A stretch of DNA of 64,000 nt, taken from contig NZ_AGFF01000008.1 of assembly GCF_000226215.1 (NCBI RefSeq), positions 186,001-250,000 on the forward strand, given 5' to 3'. The translations under genes and the position numbers were made by a program. This DNA comes from Dietzia alimentaria 72 (GTDB taxonomy: Bacteria; Actinomycetota; Actinomycetes; Mycobacteriales; Mycobacteriaceae). Positions 8,246 through 18,397 of this stretch are shown in pieces. Below the pieces are notes generated by a model that did no database searches, had not been told where the DNA came from, and worked only from the letters and a program-made list of their open reading frames with translations. Every line of letters begins with the position of its first letter. Position 1 is the first letter of the stretch.

Positions 8246-8722
8246 GTGACCGACACCGATCCCGTCGACTCCGGACGTGAACGAGCCTTTGTCGGGTACG
8301 GGACACACCGTCCCAAGCTCGACGACAAGGGGCGACTGACGATCCCCGCCAGATTCAGGCCAGGCCTGGCGGACGGGGTGGTGGTGTGTGGGTGGTTCAC
8401 CAACACGCTCTCGGTCTTCCCTGAAGACGAGTTCGACGCGCTGGTCAGAAAGGTCCGGCCGACCGCCAACCTCAGCGAGAGGCACATGGCGTTCTTCCGG
8501 CTCCTGGTGAGCGGCGCGGAAGTCCAGCAGCTGGACTCGCAGGGGCGGATCTCCGTGCCGGCGAGTCAGAGGAACTACGCCGGTCTCGACAAGGACTGTG
8601 TCGTCAACGGCCTCGGGGAACGACTCGAGGTCTGGAACGCCGAGGCGTGGGACCGCTACAGCGCCGAGAACCTACCCGTGTTCTCCGAGATGGAGGGCAC
8701 CTCGCTCGGGATCGAGTTCTGA
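8246..8722 (+). CDS. mraZ: Transcriptional regulator MraZ
   Basis: This 158-residue protein has two tandem AbrB-like MraZ domains, each with the conserved beta-hairpin. The first is PKLDDKGRLTIPARFR and the second is QQLDSQGRISVPASQR. MraZ forms a ring-shaped oligomer that binds repeats in its own promoter and controls the dcw cluster. The GTG at 8246 has AGGAGG at 8234-8239. This start gives about 12 residues more than the usual N-terminus (the segment before AFVGYGTHRPKL), which is common in actinobacteria. A phased TGGGG array lies directly upstream. Confidence 0.93.
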   Translation: MTDTDPVDSGRERAFVGYGTHRPKLDDKGRLTIPARFRPGLADGVVVCGWFTNTLSVFPEDEFDALVRKVRPTANLSERHMAFFRLLVSGAEVQQLDSQGRISVPASQRNYAGLDKDCVVNGLGERLEVWNAEAWDRYSAENLPVFSEMEGTSLGIEF

Positions 8723-8754
8723 TCCAGATCGAGGCATGAGACGAACTAGGCAAC

Positions 8755-8865
8755 AAGCACGACGGACGGAGCCCCCCGGCCCCTGCCCGGCACCACCCTG
8801 ACGTACTTCCCCAACGCCAGGTGGGTACCGGACGGGGACCAGGGGGCTCCACCACAACCGGAGCA
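8755..8865 (+). ncRNA. mraW-type structured RNA leader upstream of rsmH
   Basis: The mraZ-rsmH gap (8723-8898) can fold into a long hairpin. The outer stem pairs GGAGCCCCC (8768-8776) with GGGGGCTCC (8842-8850). An inner stem pairs CCACCCTG (8793-8800, one bulge) with CAGGTGG (8818-8824). The apical loop contains ACTTCCCCAA. A cis-regulatory 'mraW RNA motif' is known from actinobacteria at exactly this place, in the leader of mraW (rsmH) operons. The match rests on position and architecture; I could not run a covariance model. Confidence 0.65.
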
Positions 8866-8898
8866 CTAACGAGAATTTCCGGACGCGAGGGAGGCGAG

Positions 8899-9921
8899 AT
8901 GGCGGCAGAGCCCGATGCCGACCGAGGCGCCGCGCGCTCCGGGCACGTCCCGGTCTTCCTCGAGCGGACCATCGAACTCTTCCGTCCGGTCGTGGAGGGC
9001 GCCGCCGGTGAGGGGCGCACCCCGGTCATCGTGGACGGCACCCTCGGGCTCGGCGGCCACACTTCGCACCTGCTCGCGGAGTTCGATGACCTCCACATCC
9101 TCGGGGTGGACCGCGATCCGGAAGCGCTCGACATCGCCACTCGTCGGCTCACCGCCTACAGGGATCGCTTCACTCCTGTGCACGCACGATTCGACGACTT
9201 CGACGATATCGTCGCTGCGCTTCCCGCGGACGCCCGTGACGAGGCCGGACCGGCGATCGATGGAATCCTGCTGGACTTCGGGGTCTCCTCCATGCAGTTG
9301 GACGTGGCCGAGCGCGGCTTCGCCTACTCGGTCGACGCTCCGCTGGACATGCGGATGGACCCCACCACCGGCCCGACCGCCGCGGACGTGCTGGCCGACT
9401 ACACACACGGGGATCTCGCGCGCATCTTCCGGGTGTACGGCGAGGAGCGGTTCGCCCGGCAGATCGCCGCCGAGATCGTGCGACGGCGGGACACCGATCC
9501 GGTCACCACGAGTACTCAACTCGTCGAACTTCTCTACGACACCATCCCGCATGGGGCCCGCCGCACCGGAGGCCATCCGGGCAAGCGTGTGTTCCAAGCG
9601 CTGCGCATCGAAGTGAACGCGGAACTGGAGGCGGTGGAGAACGCCGTGCCCGGTTATCTCGACCTCGTCCGTGCAGGCGGACGTGCCGTGTTCATGGCCT
9701 ATCACTCGCTCGAGGACAAGATCGTCAAGCGCGAACTTACTTCGAGGATTGCCTCACGTACCCCCGCCGGCCTCCCGGTCGAACTTCCAGGTCACGGCCC
9801 GGAGTTCGCCGCGGTCACCAGGGGTGCGGAGAAGGCGTCACAGGCGGAGATCGATCACAACCCACGCTCGGCCTCGGTCCGGGTGCGTTGCGTCCGGCGA
9901 ATCGACGGGAGAAACCCATGA
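8899..9921 (+). CDS. rsmH: 16S rRNA (cytosine-1402-N4)-methyltransferase RsmH
   Basis: This 340-residue SAM-dependent enzyme (formerly MraW) methylates N4 of C1402 in 16S rRNA. The N-terminus shows HVPVFLERTIELF, and the SAM motif follows in VDGTLGLGGHTSHLL. Later motifs are ILLDFGVSSMQLD, RGFAYSVDAPLDMRMD and GGHPGKRVFQALRIEVN; these are diagnostic. The ATG at 8899 follows GAGGGAGG (8886-8893), and longer in-frame starts would extend into the leader RNA. It is the first gene of a tightly packed run, and its stop overlaps the ftsL start (ATGA at 9918-9921). Confidence 0.95.
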   Translation: MAAEPDADRGAARSGHVPVFLERTIELFRPVVEGAAGEGRTPVIVDGTLGLGGHTSHLLAEFDDLHILGVDRDPEALDIATRRLTAYRDRFTPVHARFDDFDDIVAALPADARDEAGPAIDGILLDFGVSSMQLDVAERGFAYSVDAPLDMRMDPTTGPTAADVLADYTHGDLARIFRVYGEERFARQIAAEIVRRRDTDPVTTSTQLVELLYDTIPHGARRTGGHPGKRVFQALRIEVNAELEAVENAVPGYLDLVRAGGRAVFMAYHSLEDKIVKRELTSRIASRTPAGLPVELPGHGPEFAAVTRGAEKASQAEIDHNPRSASVRVRCVRRIDGRNP

Positions 9922-10706
9922 CGAGCACAATCGATACGCCCGGGTCGATCAACGGGCTCGACACTCTGCCCACGCCCGGCGATGCCGTCGATGGTCCCGA
10001 GACCGCTGGCCGAGCGGTCGGCTTGCGACGTCGACCGGTCACCCGATCCGTACGAGGGCGTCGAACGGTCATAGTTCCCGCGGAGCGACTGAGCGCTGCC
10101 GACCTCGCGGGCCGGGTGCCCTTCGTCGTCGTGCTTCTCCTTCTCATCGGTGCGGGCGTGGGCGGCACACTCCTGCTCTCCGCCCAGACCACTCAGGACA
10201 CTTACGATCTGAAGAACGCCCGAGACTCCAACGTCGAGCTCGTCGAACGGATGGAGTCCCTCCAGGCGTCCAACGAACGCGCCCGCTCCGCTGAGGTTCT
10301 GGCCCAGCGCGCAGAGAAGCTCGGGATGGTCGGCGTGGCCAGCGCACCGATCCTCGCCAGGGGTTCGGACGGGGTCATCGAGATCGTGGGCGAGCCCGAG
10401 GCGAAGCTCGGCGCGCCGATCAAGCCGCTGCAGCCCGCTCCGGTAGCGTCCGATCCGTCGAGGTCGCCTGGCAGGGGCGGGTTCGACATACCGCCCGCGC
10501 AGTCCCCCCAGGACAGGACGCCTCGCGGGGTCGCCCCCGTCCCGTATCCGCCCACCCAGGCGGCTCTACCGGCGCCTCTTGGAGAACCCGTCCCTCCGGC
10601 TCCGGTCGAGCCGGCACCCGCAGTTCCCGAACTCGCCGCCCCGGCGCCGGCCGGCCCCGGCGCGGACACAGCGACACTTGCGCCGGTACCCGGCCAGCCG
10701 TTCTGA
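9918..10706 (+). CDS. ftsL: FtsL-like cell division protein
   Basis: This 262-residue bitopic membrane protein is assigned to FtsL by position between rsmH and ftsI and by its layout. It has a basic cytoplasmic N-terminus, one transmembrane helix (VPFVVVLLLLIGAGVGGTLLL, about residues 69-89) and a short coiled coil (TYDLKNARDSNVELVERMESL). A segment RAEKLGMV, typical of the family, follows. The last 110 residues or so are Pro/Ala-rich, much longer than in E. coli FtsL (121 aa) but usual in Corynebacteriales. FtsL scaffolds FtsQ and FtsB and activates FtsWI. It is translationally coupled to rsmH. Confidence 0.85.
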   Translation: MTSTIDTPGSINGLDTLPTPGDAVDGPETAGRAVGLRRRPVTRSVRGRRTVIVPAERLSAADLAGRVPFVVVLLLLIGAGVGGTLLLSAQTTQDTYDLKNARDSNVELVERMESLQASNERARSAEVLAQRAEKLGMVGVASAPILARGSDGVIEIVGEPEAKLGAPIKPLQPAPVASDPSRSPGRGGFDIPPAQSPQDRTPRGVAPVPYPPTQAALPAPLGEPVPPAPVEPAPAVPELAAPAPAGPGADTATLAPVPGQPF

Positions 10707-10731
10707 CACCTAACCCCGAAAGGCACTCCCG

Positions 10732-12630
10732 ATGACCGATCGACGCAACCCGGGAAGCGGACCCCGCGTCCCATCGGGTGCCCCTCGCGGGGCGGCGCCG
10801 GGCGCAGGGAGGCCACCGACACGCTCCGGCCGGATTCTCACCGCCGCGACCACCGACCGCCGCTTCACCTGGATGCGGTCGGCGTTCGCGGTGATCATGG
10901 TGATCGCACTGGCCAAGCTGTTCTGGGTGCAGACCATAGGCGGTACCGAACTCGCTGCGCGGGCGGAAAGCCAGCGGCAGGTGCACCAGATCCTGCCCGC
11001 GACGCGTGGGGCGATTGTCGACCTCAATGGTGACCCCATCGCGTTCACCCGCGAGGCGCGCGACCTGTCCATCCAGCCGCTCGTCGAGGAACGCAATGCG
11101 GAGGAGCGAAAGAAGCTCGACAGCTCCAAACCCACGTGGGACGAACTGGTCGAGGAGATCGCCGACGAGTTCGAGGCGGTTCTCGGTGATTCAGTGCACC
11201 GCGATGAGATCGAGGCCAAGCTCACCTCCGGCGGAGGATTCACCTATCTCGTCCGCAATGTCGACGTGACCCTGGCCAACACCATCACCAAGAAGTTTCC
11301 GATGGTCGGCGCCGAGCGCGTCGACATCCGCGAGTACCCCGGCGGAGCCCTTGCGGCGAACGTCGTGGGAGCCACGTCCAAAAGTGACGACGGCAAGCTG
11401 ATCGGGCTCCAGGGCATAGAGGCGTTCTTCAACGACCAGCTCGACGGCGAAGACGGCCGACAGACGTTCGACCGAGCCCAGGACAACACCATCATCCCGG
11501 GCACCCTGCGCAACGTCACCGAGCCGCGGGACGGGGACACCGTCCGGCTCACGCTCGACGCAGATCTGCAGTGGCACGTCCAGAAGGCCATCCAGTCGGC
11601 CAAGGACACCTCCGGCGCGGAGAACGCCTCCGCCGTGGTGCTCGACGCTCACACCGGTGAAGTCCGGGCGATGGCCAACGACAATACGTTCAACCCGGCC
11701 GTGGGGGTCGGTACCGAACTCGAGCGGGGCGCCGATCTCGGGAACCAGGCTGTCACCTCACCGTTCGAACCAGGCTCGGTGCAGAAGATCATCACGGCAT
11801 CCGCCGCGATCGAAGGTGGTCTCACCGACCCCCAAGAGGTCCACTCGGTGGACGGCAGTATCAGCATGGAGGGAGTCACCGTCTCCGACGCGTGGCAGCA
11901 CGGCCCCACGCCCTACACGACCACCGGGATATTCGGTAAGTCGTCCAACGTCGGCACCCTGATGCTCGCGCAGCGTATCGGCAAGGAGTCCTTTTCCGAC
12001 TACCTGCACAAGTTCGGCCTGGGCGAACGCACCGGGATCGAACTCGCCGGCGAGTCCGAGGGACTGGTCCCGGACCTACAAAACTGGCAGGGCGGCAGCT
12101 TTGCCAACTTGCCCATCGGGCAGGGGCTGTCCATGACCACACTCCAGATGGCCGGGGTCTACCAGACCATCGCCAACGACGGACTGCGGGTTCCTCCACG
12201 GATCGTCGCCGAGACTGTCGGTCCGGACGGCGAATCCAAGGCCACCGAGAGGCCCGAGGGCGAGCGTGTGGTGAGCGAGGAGACGGCACGAACGGTTCGC
12301 GACATGTTCCGCTCGGTCACACAGTCCGGCGGAACCGGGCCCCAGGCCGCGGTCGCCGGCTACCAGATCAGCGGCAAGACCGGTACGGCTCAGCAGATCG
12401 ATCCCGGCTGCTCCTGTTATTCCAACTCGCGGTACTGGATCACCTTCGCGGGAATCCTCCCCGCCGATGACCCCGAGTACGTGATCGCCATCATGCTCGA
12501 CGCGCCCCAGCGCGGAGTGCTCGGCGCTTCCGCCGCGCCCCTCTTCCACGACATCGCCTCGTGGCTGGTCAACAGGGACAACATCCCGCCGTCCGCGCCC
12601 GCGCCGGAACTGGTCCTGCAGGCGGGGTGA
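10732..12630 (+). CDS. ftsI: Penicillin-binding protein FtsI/PbpB (class B transpeptidase)
   Basis: This 632-residue bitopic division transpeptidase crosslinks septal peptidoglycan together with FtsW. There is one transmembrane helix at about residues 48-66 and a pedestal domain beginning with RGAIVDLNGDPIA. The catalytic transpeptidase domain has active-site serine S349 in SVQK, S404-S405-N406 (SSN) and K549-T-G. The ATG follows GAAAGGCACTCCCG with a weak ribosome binding site, 25 nt after ftsL. Length matches mycobacterial PbpB (about 680) with a shorter N-terminal tail. It belongs to the dcw operon. Confidence 0.95.
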   Translation: MTDRRNPGSGPRVPSGAPRGAAPGAGRPPTRSGRILTAATTDRRFTWMRSAFAVIMVIALAKLFWVQTIGGTELAARAESQRQVHQILPATRGAIVDLNGDPIAFTREARDLSIQPLVEERNAEERKKLDSSKPTWDELVEEIADEFEAVLGDSVHRDEIEAKLTSGGGFTYLVRNVDVTLANTITKKFPMVGAERVDIREYPGGALAANVVGATSKSDDGKLIGLQGIEAFFNDQLDGEDGRQTFDRAQDNTIIPGTLRNVTEPRDGDTVRLTLDADLQWHVQKAIQSAKDTSGAENASAVVLDAHTGEVRAMANDNTFNPAVGVGTELERGADLGNQAVTSPFEPGSVQKIITASAAIEGGLTDPQEVHSVDGSISMEGVTVSDAWQHGPTPYTTTGIFGKSSNVGTLMLAQRIGKESFSDYLHKFGLGERTGIELAGESEGLVPDLQNWQGGSFANLPIGQGLSMTTLQMAGVYQTIANDGLRVPPRIVAETVGPDGESKATERPEGERVVSEETARTVRDMFRSVTQSGGTGPQAAVAGYQISGKTGTAQQIDPGCSCYSNSRYWITFAGILPADDPEYVIAIMLDAPQRGVLGASAAPLFHDIASWLVNRDNIPPSAPAPELVLQAG

Positions 12631-12704
12631 CCGTCGCCGGGCAGGGTAGCGTGTAGCGGGTTCACGGGAGGGTGCGAGTACGGAAAGCGGGGCGAGGACA
12701 GGCG

Positions 12705-14264
12705 ATGACCACAGCAGCAGAGCTGGCTGACGGGGCGGGGGCGACGCTGCTCGGAAACAGGGACGGGGCCGATGTCGTCCTGACAGGCGCCACCATCCGG
12801 GCCCAGGACGCCGGGCCCGGGATCCTGTTCGCGGCGCTCCCCGGCACCCGGTTACACGGCGCGGCCTTCGGTGCCACCGCTATCGAAGCGGGGGCGTCGG
12901 CGATTCTCACCGACGCCGAGGGCATGGAGACGATGGCTGCGGTCGCCGGCCGGGTCCCTGTTCTCGTTCATCCCGACCCCAGATCCGTCCTGGGTGAGGT
13001 ATCCGCGTCGGTGGCCGGGGACCCTTCGGCGGATCTCGACGTGGTGGGCATCACCGGCACCTCCGGCAAAACCACCACGTCCTATCTTGTCGAGGCCGCG
13101 CTCGAAGGGTGCGGTCACACCGCCGGGCTCATCGGCACCACCGGCAGCCGCGTCGGTGGCCGAGCTTTGCCCAGCCGACTCACCACCCCCGAAGCCCCCG
13201 ATCTCCAGGCACTGCTTGCCCGCATGCGCCAAGACGGGGCGAGGGCTGTGGCCGCAGAGGTCTCCAGCCATGCACTGCGCCTCGGGCGGGTCGACGGAAC
13301 CCGCTTCGCAGTGGGCGCGTTCCTCAACCTGTCTCAGGACCACCTGGACTTCCACCCGGATATGGAGGACTACTTCCGGGCGAAATGTCGACTGTTCGAC
13401 GCCGATGTGGACCCCGGCTCGTCGGTGCGCCCGGCGACGAAGGCAGTCGTGGTGATCGATGACGACTGGGGGCGACGTCTCCATGCGATGCGCCCGGACG
13501 CGGTGACCGTCTCCGCCGAATCCGGGGTCGACGCCGACTGGACGGCGGGGGAGTCCGCCACTACCGACCACGGCACCCAGATCTTCACCGTTCACGGACC
13601 GGACGCGTTCACCGTCGAGGTGGAGTTGCCCCTGCTGGGGCGTTTCAATGCGGCCAACGCGTTGGTGGCCCTCGCGATAATGGATGCCCTCGGCGAGGAC
13701 GTCACCGCGGCCGCGACGGGTTTGGCGAATGTGCGTGTCCCCGGTCGCCTCGAGCCGGTGGTGCGCGGCCAGGATTTCCGGGTGCTGGTTGATTACGCCC
13801 ATAAGCCGGGGGCCGTGGCCGCTGTCCTGCGGTCCGTGCGCGCCCAGACCACGGGGCGTGTGGCTGTGGTACTCGGTGCCGGGGGTGACCGTGATCCGGG
13901 CAAGCGCTCGCTGATGGGGGCCGCTGCGGCGGAGATCGCCGACTTTGTGGTGGTGACCGACGACAATCCCAGGTCAGAGGATCCGGCCACCATCCGGTCC
14001 GCTGTGCGCGCGGGGGCTGAAGGCAGGGCCGGGAAAGACACCGTGGTCGAGGAGATCGGGGACCGCGGTGCCGCGATCGCGGCGGCCGTCGACTGGGCGC
14101 GCACCGGTGACGCCGTGGTGATTGCCGGCAAGGGGCATGAGACCGGCCAGGAGATCAACGGGACCGTGTACCCGTTCGACGACCGGACCCGGGCAGCCGA
14201 AGAACTCGTACGTCGACTCGAATACACCGCCCCGACGGGCGAGACGGAGGACAGCACGTCATGA
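12705..14264 (+). CDS. murE: UDP-MurNAc-tripeptide synthetase MurE (meso-DAP adding)
   Basis: This 519-residue cytoplasmic Mur ligase adds the third residue to UDP-MurNAc-L-Ala-D-Glu. The ATP loop is GTSGKTTT (residues 118-125). The amino-acid specificity motif is D420-N-P-R423, which selects meso-diaminopimelate and fits a mycolic-acid actinobacterium. The ATG at 12705 is preceded by a GAGGA-type site; a GTG at 12672 is in frame but sits directly against GGGAGG. The 3' end overlaps murF by 4 nt (ATGA at 14261-14264). Confidence 0.94.
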   Translation: MTTAAELADGAGATLLGNRDGADVVLTGATIRAQDAGPGILFAALPGTRLHGAAFGATAIEAGASAILTDAEGMETMAAVAGRVPVLVHPDPRSVLGEVSASVAGDPSADLDVVGITGTSGKTTTSYLVEAALEGCGHTAGLIGTTGSRVGGRALPSRLTTPEAPDLQALLARMRQDGARAVAAEVSSHALRLGRVDGTRFAVGAFLNLSQDHLDFHPDMEDYFRAKCRLFDADVDPGSSVRPATKAVVVIDDDWGRRLHAMRPDAVTVSAESGVDADWTAGESATTDHGTQIFTVHGPDAFTVEVELPLLGRFNAANALVALAIMDALGEDVTAAATGLANVRVPGRLEPVVRGQDFRVLVDYAHKPGAVAAVLRSVRAQTTGRVAVVLGAGGDRDPGKRSLMGAAAAEIADFVVVTDDNPRSEDPATIRSAVRAGAEGRAGKDTVVEEIGDRGAAIAAAVDWARTGDAVVIAGKGHETGQEINGTVYPFDDRTRAAEELVRRLEYTAPTGETEDSTS

Positions 14265-15763
14265 TCGACCTCACCCTCGGCGAGATCGCCGGGATAGTCG
14301 GCGGGCGGTTGGTCGGAGGAGAGCCGTCCACCGCGGTCACCGGATCAGTGGAGTTCGATTCTCGACGCCTCGGCCCCGGTGGACTGTTCCTGGCGCTGCC
14401 CGGCGAACGCGTTGACGGTCACGACTTCGTCGCCCGCGCGATCGATGCCGGTGCGGCCGCGGCCCTCGTCGCCCGTGAGGTCGACGGGGTGGACGGCGCT
14501 CAGATCGTCGTCCCCGCCGTCGACCGGCGCGAGACCAACGCGATGGCGCTCGCGGCTGACACGGACGGCTCCGGCGCGGCTGTGCTTACCGCACTGGGTG
14601 CGCTCGCCCGCGCCAGCGTCGACCGACTGGTCGCCGACCACGGGCTCGTGGTGGTGGGGGTGACGGGCTCATCCGGCAAGACCAGCACCAAAGACCTCAT
14701 CGGGGCGGTCCTCTCGGCGAAGGGCACTGTCGTGGCCCCGCCGGGATCGTTCAACAACGAGATCGGTCACCCGTGGACCGCCCTACGGGCCGATGAGACC
14801 ACCGACTTCCTTGTGTTGGAGCTCAGCGCCCGTGCTCCCGGGAACATCACCGAACTCGCAGCCATCGCGCCGCCCCGCGTCGGGGTGGTGCTCAACGTGG
14901 GCACCGCGCACCTCGGCGAGTTCGGATCCCGAGACGTCATCGCCGCCACGAAGGGTGAGCTCGTCGAGGCGCTGCCCCCGCGGGCCATGGGAGGTGTCGC
15001 CGTTCTCAACGCCGACGATGATCGCGTCTCCGCCATGGCGCCGCGCACCAGTGCCGAGGTGGTGACGGTCGGCCACGACGGTTCCGCCGACGTGCGTGCG
15101 GAGGATGTGCGGCTCGACGACGAGGTCCGCGCCACCTTCCGCCTGATCACACCGCAGGGGGACGCAGACGTCGCGCTCCGGGTCCACGGCGAGCACCAGG
15201 TGGGCAACGCGCTGTCCGCCGCCGCCGTCGGCCTGGCCTGTGGCATGGAAGTCGAGCAGATCGCCGCAGCACTCGGCACTGCAGAGGCCGCCTCAGAGCG
15301 CCGGATGGACGTGCGCGTGACCGCGGACGGCGTGACCGTGATCAATGACTCGTACAACGCCAACCCCGATTCCATGCGGGCCGCCCTCAAGTCCCTGGCC
15401 GTGATGGCCCGGTCGGGAGGGCGTCCGCGACGGACGTGGGCCGTGCTCGGCGAGATGGGTGAACTGGGCGACGACTCGGTGATCGAGCACGACCTGGTGG
15501 GACGATTCCTCGTTCGTCTGGACGTATCCCAGCTCGTGGTGGTGGGCATAGGCCGTCCCCAACGAGCGATGTTCCAGGGCGCGATCCAGGAGGGTTCGTG
15601 GGGTTCCGAGGCCGACCATGTGGGTTCGGCGGAGGAGGCGATGGCGATCCTCGACGAGCGGGTGGAACCCGGCGACATCGTCCTGGTCAAGGCCTCGGCG
15701 GCCGTCGGTTTGTGGAGCGTCGCGGAGCACCTGCTCGCGGCGCGTGGTGAGGAGAAGTCGTAA
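14261..15763 (+). CDS. murF: UDP-MurNAc-tripeptide--D-Ala-D-Ala ligase MurF
   Basis: This 500-residue ATP-dependent ligase attaches D-Ala-D-Ala to UDP-MurNAc-tripeptide, the last cytoplasmic step before the lipid stage. The N-terminal domain starts [12 protein letters not shown]. The P-loop is GSSGKTSTK (residues 136-144). Other Mur ligase motifs are [10 protein letters not shown], the central-domain AGEHQ-like segment [15 protein letters not shown], and [16 protein letters not shown] in the C-terminal domain. It overlaps murE by 4 nt, and mraY begins at the very next base. No ddl gene lies in this cluster, so the D-Ala-D-Ala supply is encoded elsewhere. Confidence 0.94.
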   Translation: MIDLTLGEIAGIVGGRLVGGEPSTAVTGSVEFDSRRLGPGGLFLALPGERVDGHDFVARAIDAGAAAALVAREVDGVDGAQIVVPAVDRRETNAMALAADTDGSGAAVLTALGALARASVDRLVADHGLVVVGVTGSSGKTSTKDLIGAVLSAKGTVVAPPGSFNNEIGHPWTALRADETTDFLVLELSARAPGNITELAAIAPPRVGVVLNVGTAHLGEFGSRDVIAATKGELVEALPPRAMGGVAVLNADDDRVSAMAPRTSAEVVTVGHDGSADVRAEDVRLDDEVRATFRLITPQGDADVALRVHGEHQVGNALSAAAVGLACGMEVEQIAAALGTAEAASERRMDVRVTADGVTVINDSYNANPDSMRAALKSLAVMARSGGRPRRTWAVLGEMGELGDDSVIEHDLVGRFLVRLDVSQLVVVGIGRPQRAMFQGAIQEGSWGSEADHVGSAEEAMAILDERVEPGDIVLVKASAAVGLWSVAEHLLAARGEEKS

Positions 15764-16858
15764 ATGACACAGATCATGGTCGCCGGCATCGTGGCCTTTG
15801 TCGTGAGCATCTTCCTGACGCCACTGCTCATCATCTACTTCCGCCGCCACGGATACGGGCAGGAGATCCGTCTCGAGGGACCGCAGTCCCACATGAGCAA
15901 GCGCGGAACCCCCAATATGGGCGGCATCGCGATCCTTGCCGCGGTGTGGCTCGGGTACATCGTGGCGGGGGTGATCGGACAGATCACCGTGGGTGGTGGC
16001 GGGTTCACCGCATCGGGCCTGCTCATCCTGGGCCTGGCCACCGCACTGGCTTTCGTGGGCCTGATCGATGACGGTCTCAAAGTGTTCAAGCGTCAGAACA
16101 AGGGCCTGGGCATCCTTTCCAAGACCATCGGTCAGATCCTCGCGGCGGTGGCTTTCGGCATCCTCGTCCTGCAGTTCCGCAACGGGGACGGGCTCACCCC
16201 GGCTAGCAGGTCGCTGAGCTACGTGCGTGACTTCGTGGCGGTGAGTTTCCCCGTCGTCGTCTTCCTCGTCTTTATCGTCTTCCTCGTCTACGGCTGGTCC
16301 AACGCGGTCAACTTCACCGACGGACTCGACGGACTGGCCGCTGGTTCCATGGCGATGGTCATGGGTACGTACGTGGTGTTCAGCTTCTGGCAGTTCCGCT
16401 ACTCGTGCTTCTCCACCGCCGAGGGCGTTGACCTCTCCGGCTGCTACCAGGTACGCGACCCGCTGGACATCGCCGTGGTGTGTTCGGCCGCGCTCGGTGC
16501 GTGCCTGGGTTTCCTGTGGTGGAACGCCGCCCCGGCCAAGATCTTCATGGGCGACACCGGCTCCATGTTCCTCGGAGGCATCGTCGCGGGCGTGTCCGTG
16601 GTCTCGCGGACCGAACTTCTGATGGTCGTGGTGGGTGCCGTCTTCGTGATGGAGTTCGTCTCCGTACTCATCCAGGTCATCTCATTCCGCACCACCGGAC
16701 GTCGCCCTTTCCGGATGACGCCCATCCACCACCACTTCGAGAATGGCGGCTGGAAGGAGACCACGGTGACCATCCGCTTCTGGCTGCTCGTCGCGATCTC
16801 CTGTGGTCTGGCCATCGCGCTGTTCTACGGCGACTGGCTCGCGAGCTCGACGGGATGA
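15764..16858 (+). CDS. mraY: Phospho-MurNAc-pentapeptide translocase MraY
   Basis: This 364-residue polytopic enzyme transfers phospho-MurNAc-pentapeptide to undecaprenyl phosphate, making lipid I. About ten hydrophobic helices are visible. The signature motifs are [11 protein letters not shown] near residue 47, the aspartate-rich LIDDGLKV near 100, [15 protein letters not shown] near 181, and [12 protein letters not shown] near 260. MTPIHHHFE near residue 320 is the family histidine motif. The start codon follows the murF stop without a gap, and its stop overlaps the murD start (ATGA). Confidence 0.96.
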   Translation: MTQIMVAGIVAFVVSIFLTPLLIIYFRRHGYGQEIRLEGPQSHMSKRGTPNMGGIAILAAVWLGYIVAGVIGQITVGGGGFTASGLLILGLATALAFVGLIDDGLKVFKRQNKGLGILSKTIGQILAAVAFGILVLQFRNGDGLTPASRSLSYVRDFVAVSFPVVVFLVFIVFLVYGWSNAVNFTDGLDGLAAGSMAMVMGTYVVFSFWQFRYSCFSTAEGVDLSGCYQVRDPLDIAVVCSAALGACLGFLWWNAAPAKIFMGDTGSMFLGGIVAGVSVVSRTELLMVVVGAVFVMEFVSVLIQVISFRTTGRRPFRMTPIHHHFENGGWKETTVTIRFWLLVAISCGLAIALFYGDWLASSTG

Positions 16859-18393
16859 CAGACGTGACCGACAGGAGCGAATTGGCAGCAGTACAGGGCC
16901 CCGACGTGCGCGGACTCGCCGGCCTGCGCGTGCTGGTGCTGGGCGCCGGAGTCTCCGGTCCGGGCGCGGTCCGCATCCTCCATGCGCTGGGGGCCGACCC
17001 CGTGGTGGCGGACTCACGGCCCGACGCCCTCGCACGGCTGCGTGAGGCGCTGCCCGACGACGCTGAATTCGTCGGCATCGATCTGGACCACGCCGCCGAG
17101 CTGCTCGATGGTTCTGCCGGTGGTCCCGAGGTGGACCTGGTAGTGACCAGCCCGGGCTGGCGGCCGGACTCCCCGCTCCTCCTCGCCGCCGCGGCCGGTG
17201 ACGTCGCGGTGTGGGGCGATGTCGAGCTGGCATGGCGTGCCGATGCCGCCGAACTGTTCGGTCCCCGCCGCACCTGGCTCGCGGTGACCGGGACGAACGG
17301 CAAAACCACCACCACCTCGATGCTCGAGGCGATCTGCCTCGAGGCGGGCATGGCGGCCCGGGCGTGCGGAAACATTGGTCTGCCGGTGACGGACGTCCTG
17401 CTGGCCGAGCCGCGCGTCGACGTGCTGGCCGCCGAACTCTCGAGTTTTCAGCTGCACTGGGCGCCGAGTTGCCGGCCCGACGTGGGACTGGTGCTCAACA
17501 TCGCCGAGGACCACCTGGACTGGCACGGTTCCCTGCAGGCGTATGCCGCTGCCAAGGCCCGGGTGCTGACCGGACGCGTGGCCGTGGCCGGCGCCGACGA
17601 CGAGATCGCCGCGCGACTCCTCGCCGCCGCGCCCGCCGCCACGCGCATCGGATTCCGTCTCGGCGTGCCGTCGCCGGGGGAGTACGGAGTGGTCGACGAT
17701 GTGCTCACCGCGAGGGTCGGCGGTGTGGGTCACCCGGACACTCATGTGGATCACCCCGAGAACGGCTCAGCCCCCGCGGTGGCGCTGCTACCGGCAGCGG
17801 ACGTCCGCCCGGGCGGGCCCGCCGGCATCCTCGATGCGCTGGCGGCCTCGGCCGTGGCGATGTCTGTGGGTGCGCGACCCGAGCACGTGGCAGCGGCCCT
17901 GCGGTCATTCACGGTCGGGGCGCACCGTGCCGAGCCGGTTGAGACGATCGACGGGGTCCATTACGTGGACGACTCCAAGGCCACCAACCCCCACGCGGCC
18001 CGCACCTCGCTGCTCGGTGGTGGGGGACGGGTGTGGATCGCCGGAGGCCTGCTCAAAGGCGCCGACGTCGACCCCCTGGTCGCCGAGGTCGCCGACGTCC
18101 TGCGGGGCGTGGTGCTGATCGGCCGGGATCGGGGCCTGATCGCCGAGGCATTGGCCCGACACGCGCCCTCGGTGCCGGTCGTTGAGCTGGCCTCGGGAGA
18201 CGATGACGGTGCCACGGCTCCCGACGAGCCGCAGCAGACGATGGACCGGGCGGTCGAGGAGGCCGCACGGATGGCCAACGGTGGCGACACGGTACTGCTC
18301 GCCCCCGCAGCCGCATCGATGGACATGTTCACCGATTACGGCCACCGCGGGCGAAGCTTCGTCCTCGCTGTGGGCCGTGTGGCCGGGAGGTAG
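16855..18393 (+). CDS. murD: UDP-MurNAc-L-alanine--D-glutamate ligase MurD
   Basis: This 512-residue ligase adds D-glutamate to UDP-MurNAc-L-Ala. The N-terminal Rossmann-like domain has [15 protein letters not shown], the ATP loop is GTNGKTTTT (residues 146-154), and the acidic motif [11 protein letters not shown] follows. The C-terminal domain carries [14 protein letters not shown] and [12 protein letters not shown]. The ATG at 16855 overlaps the mraY stop by 4 nt; a longer frame starting at 16480 lies inside mraY and is not real. About 60 residues longer than E. coli MurD, largely through loops in the C-terminal half. Confidence 0.95.
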   Translation: MTDVTDRSELAAVQGPDVRGLAGLRVLVLGAGVSGPGAVRILHALGADPVVADSRPDALARLREALPDDAEFVGIDLDHAAELLDGSAGGPEVDLVVTSPGWRPDSPLLLAAAAGDVAVWGDVELAWRADAAELFGPRRTWLAVTGTNGKTTTTSMLEAICLEAGMAARACGNIGLPVTDVLLAEPRVDVLAAELSSFQLHWAPSCRPDVGLVLNIAEDHLDWHGSLQAYAAAKARVLTGRVAVAGADDEIAARLLAAAPAATRIGFRLGVPSPGEYGVVDDVLTARVGGVGHPDTHVDHPENGSAPAVALLPAADVRPGGPAGILDALAASAVAMSVGARPEHVAAALRSFTVGAHRAEPVETIDGVHYVDDSKATNPHAARTSLLGGGGRVWIAGGLLKGADVDPLVAEVADVLRGVVLIGRDRGLIAEALARHAPSVPVVELASGDDDGATAPDEPQQTMDRAVEEAARMANGGDTVLLAPAAASMDMFTDYGHRGRSFVLAVGRVAGR

Positions 18394-18397
18394 GGAC

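Noticed and set aside
16480-16854. Upstream extension of murD
   Set aside because: It lies within mraY in another frame; the ATG overlapping the mraY stop gives a normal MurD N-terminus.
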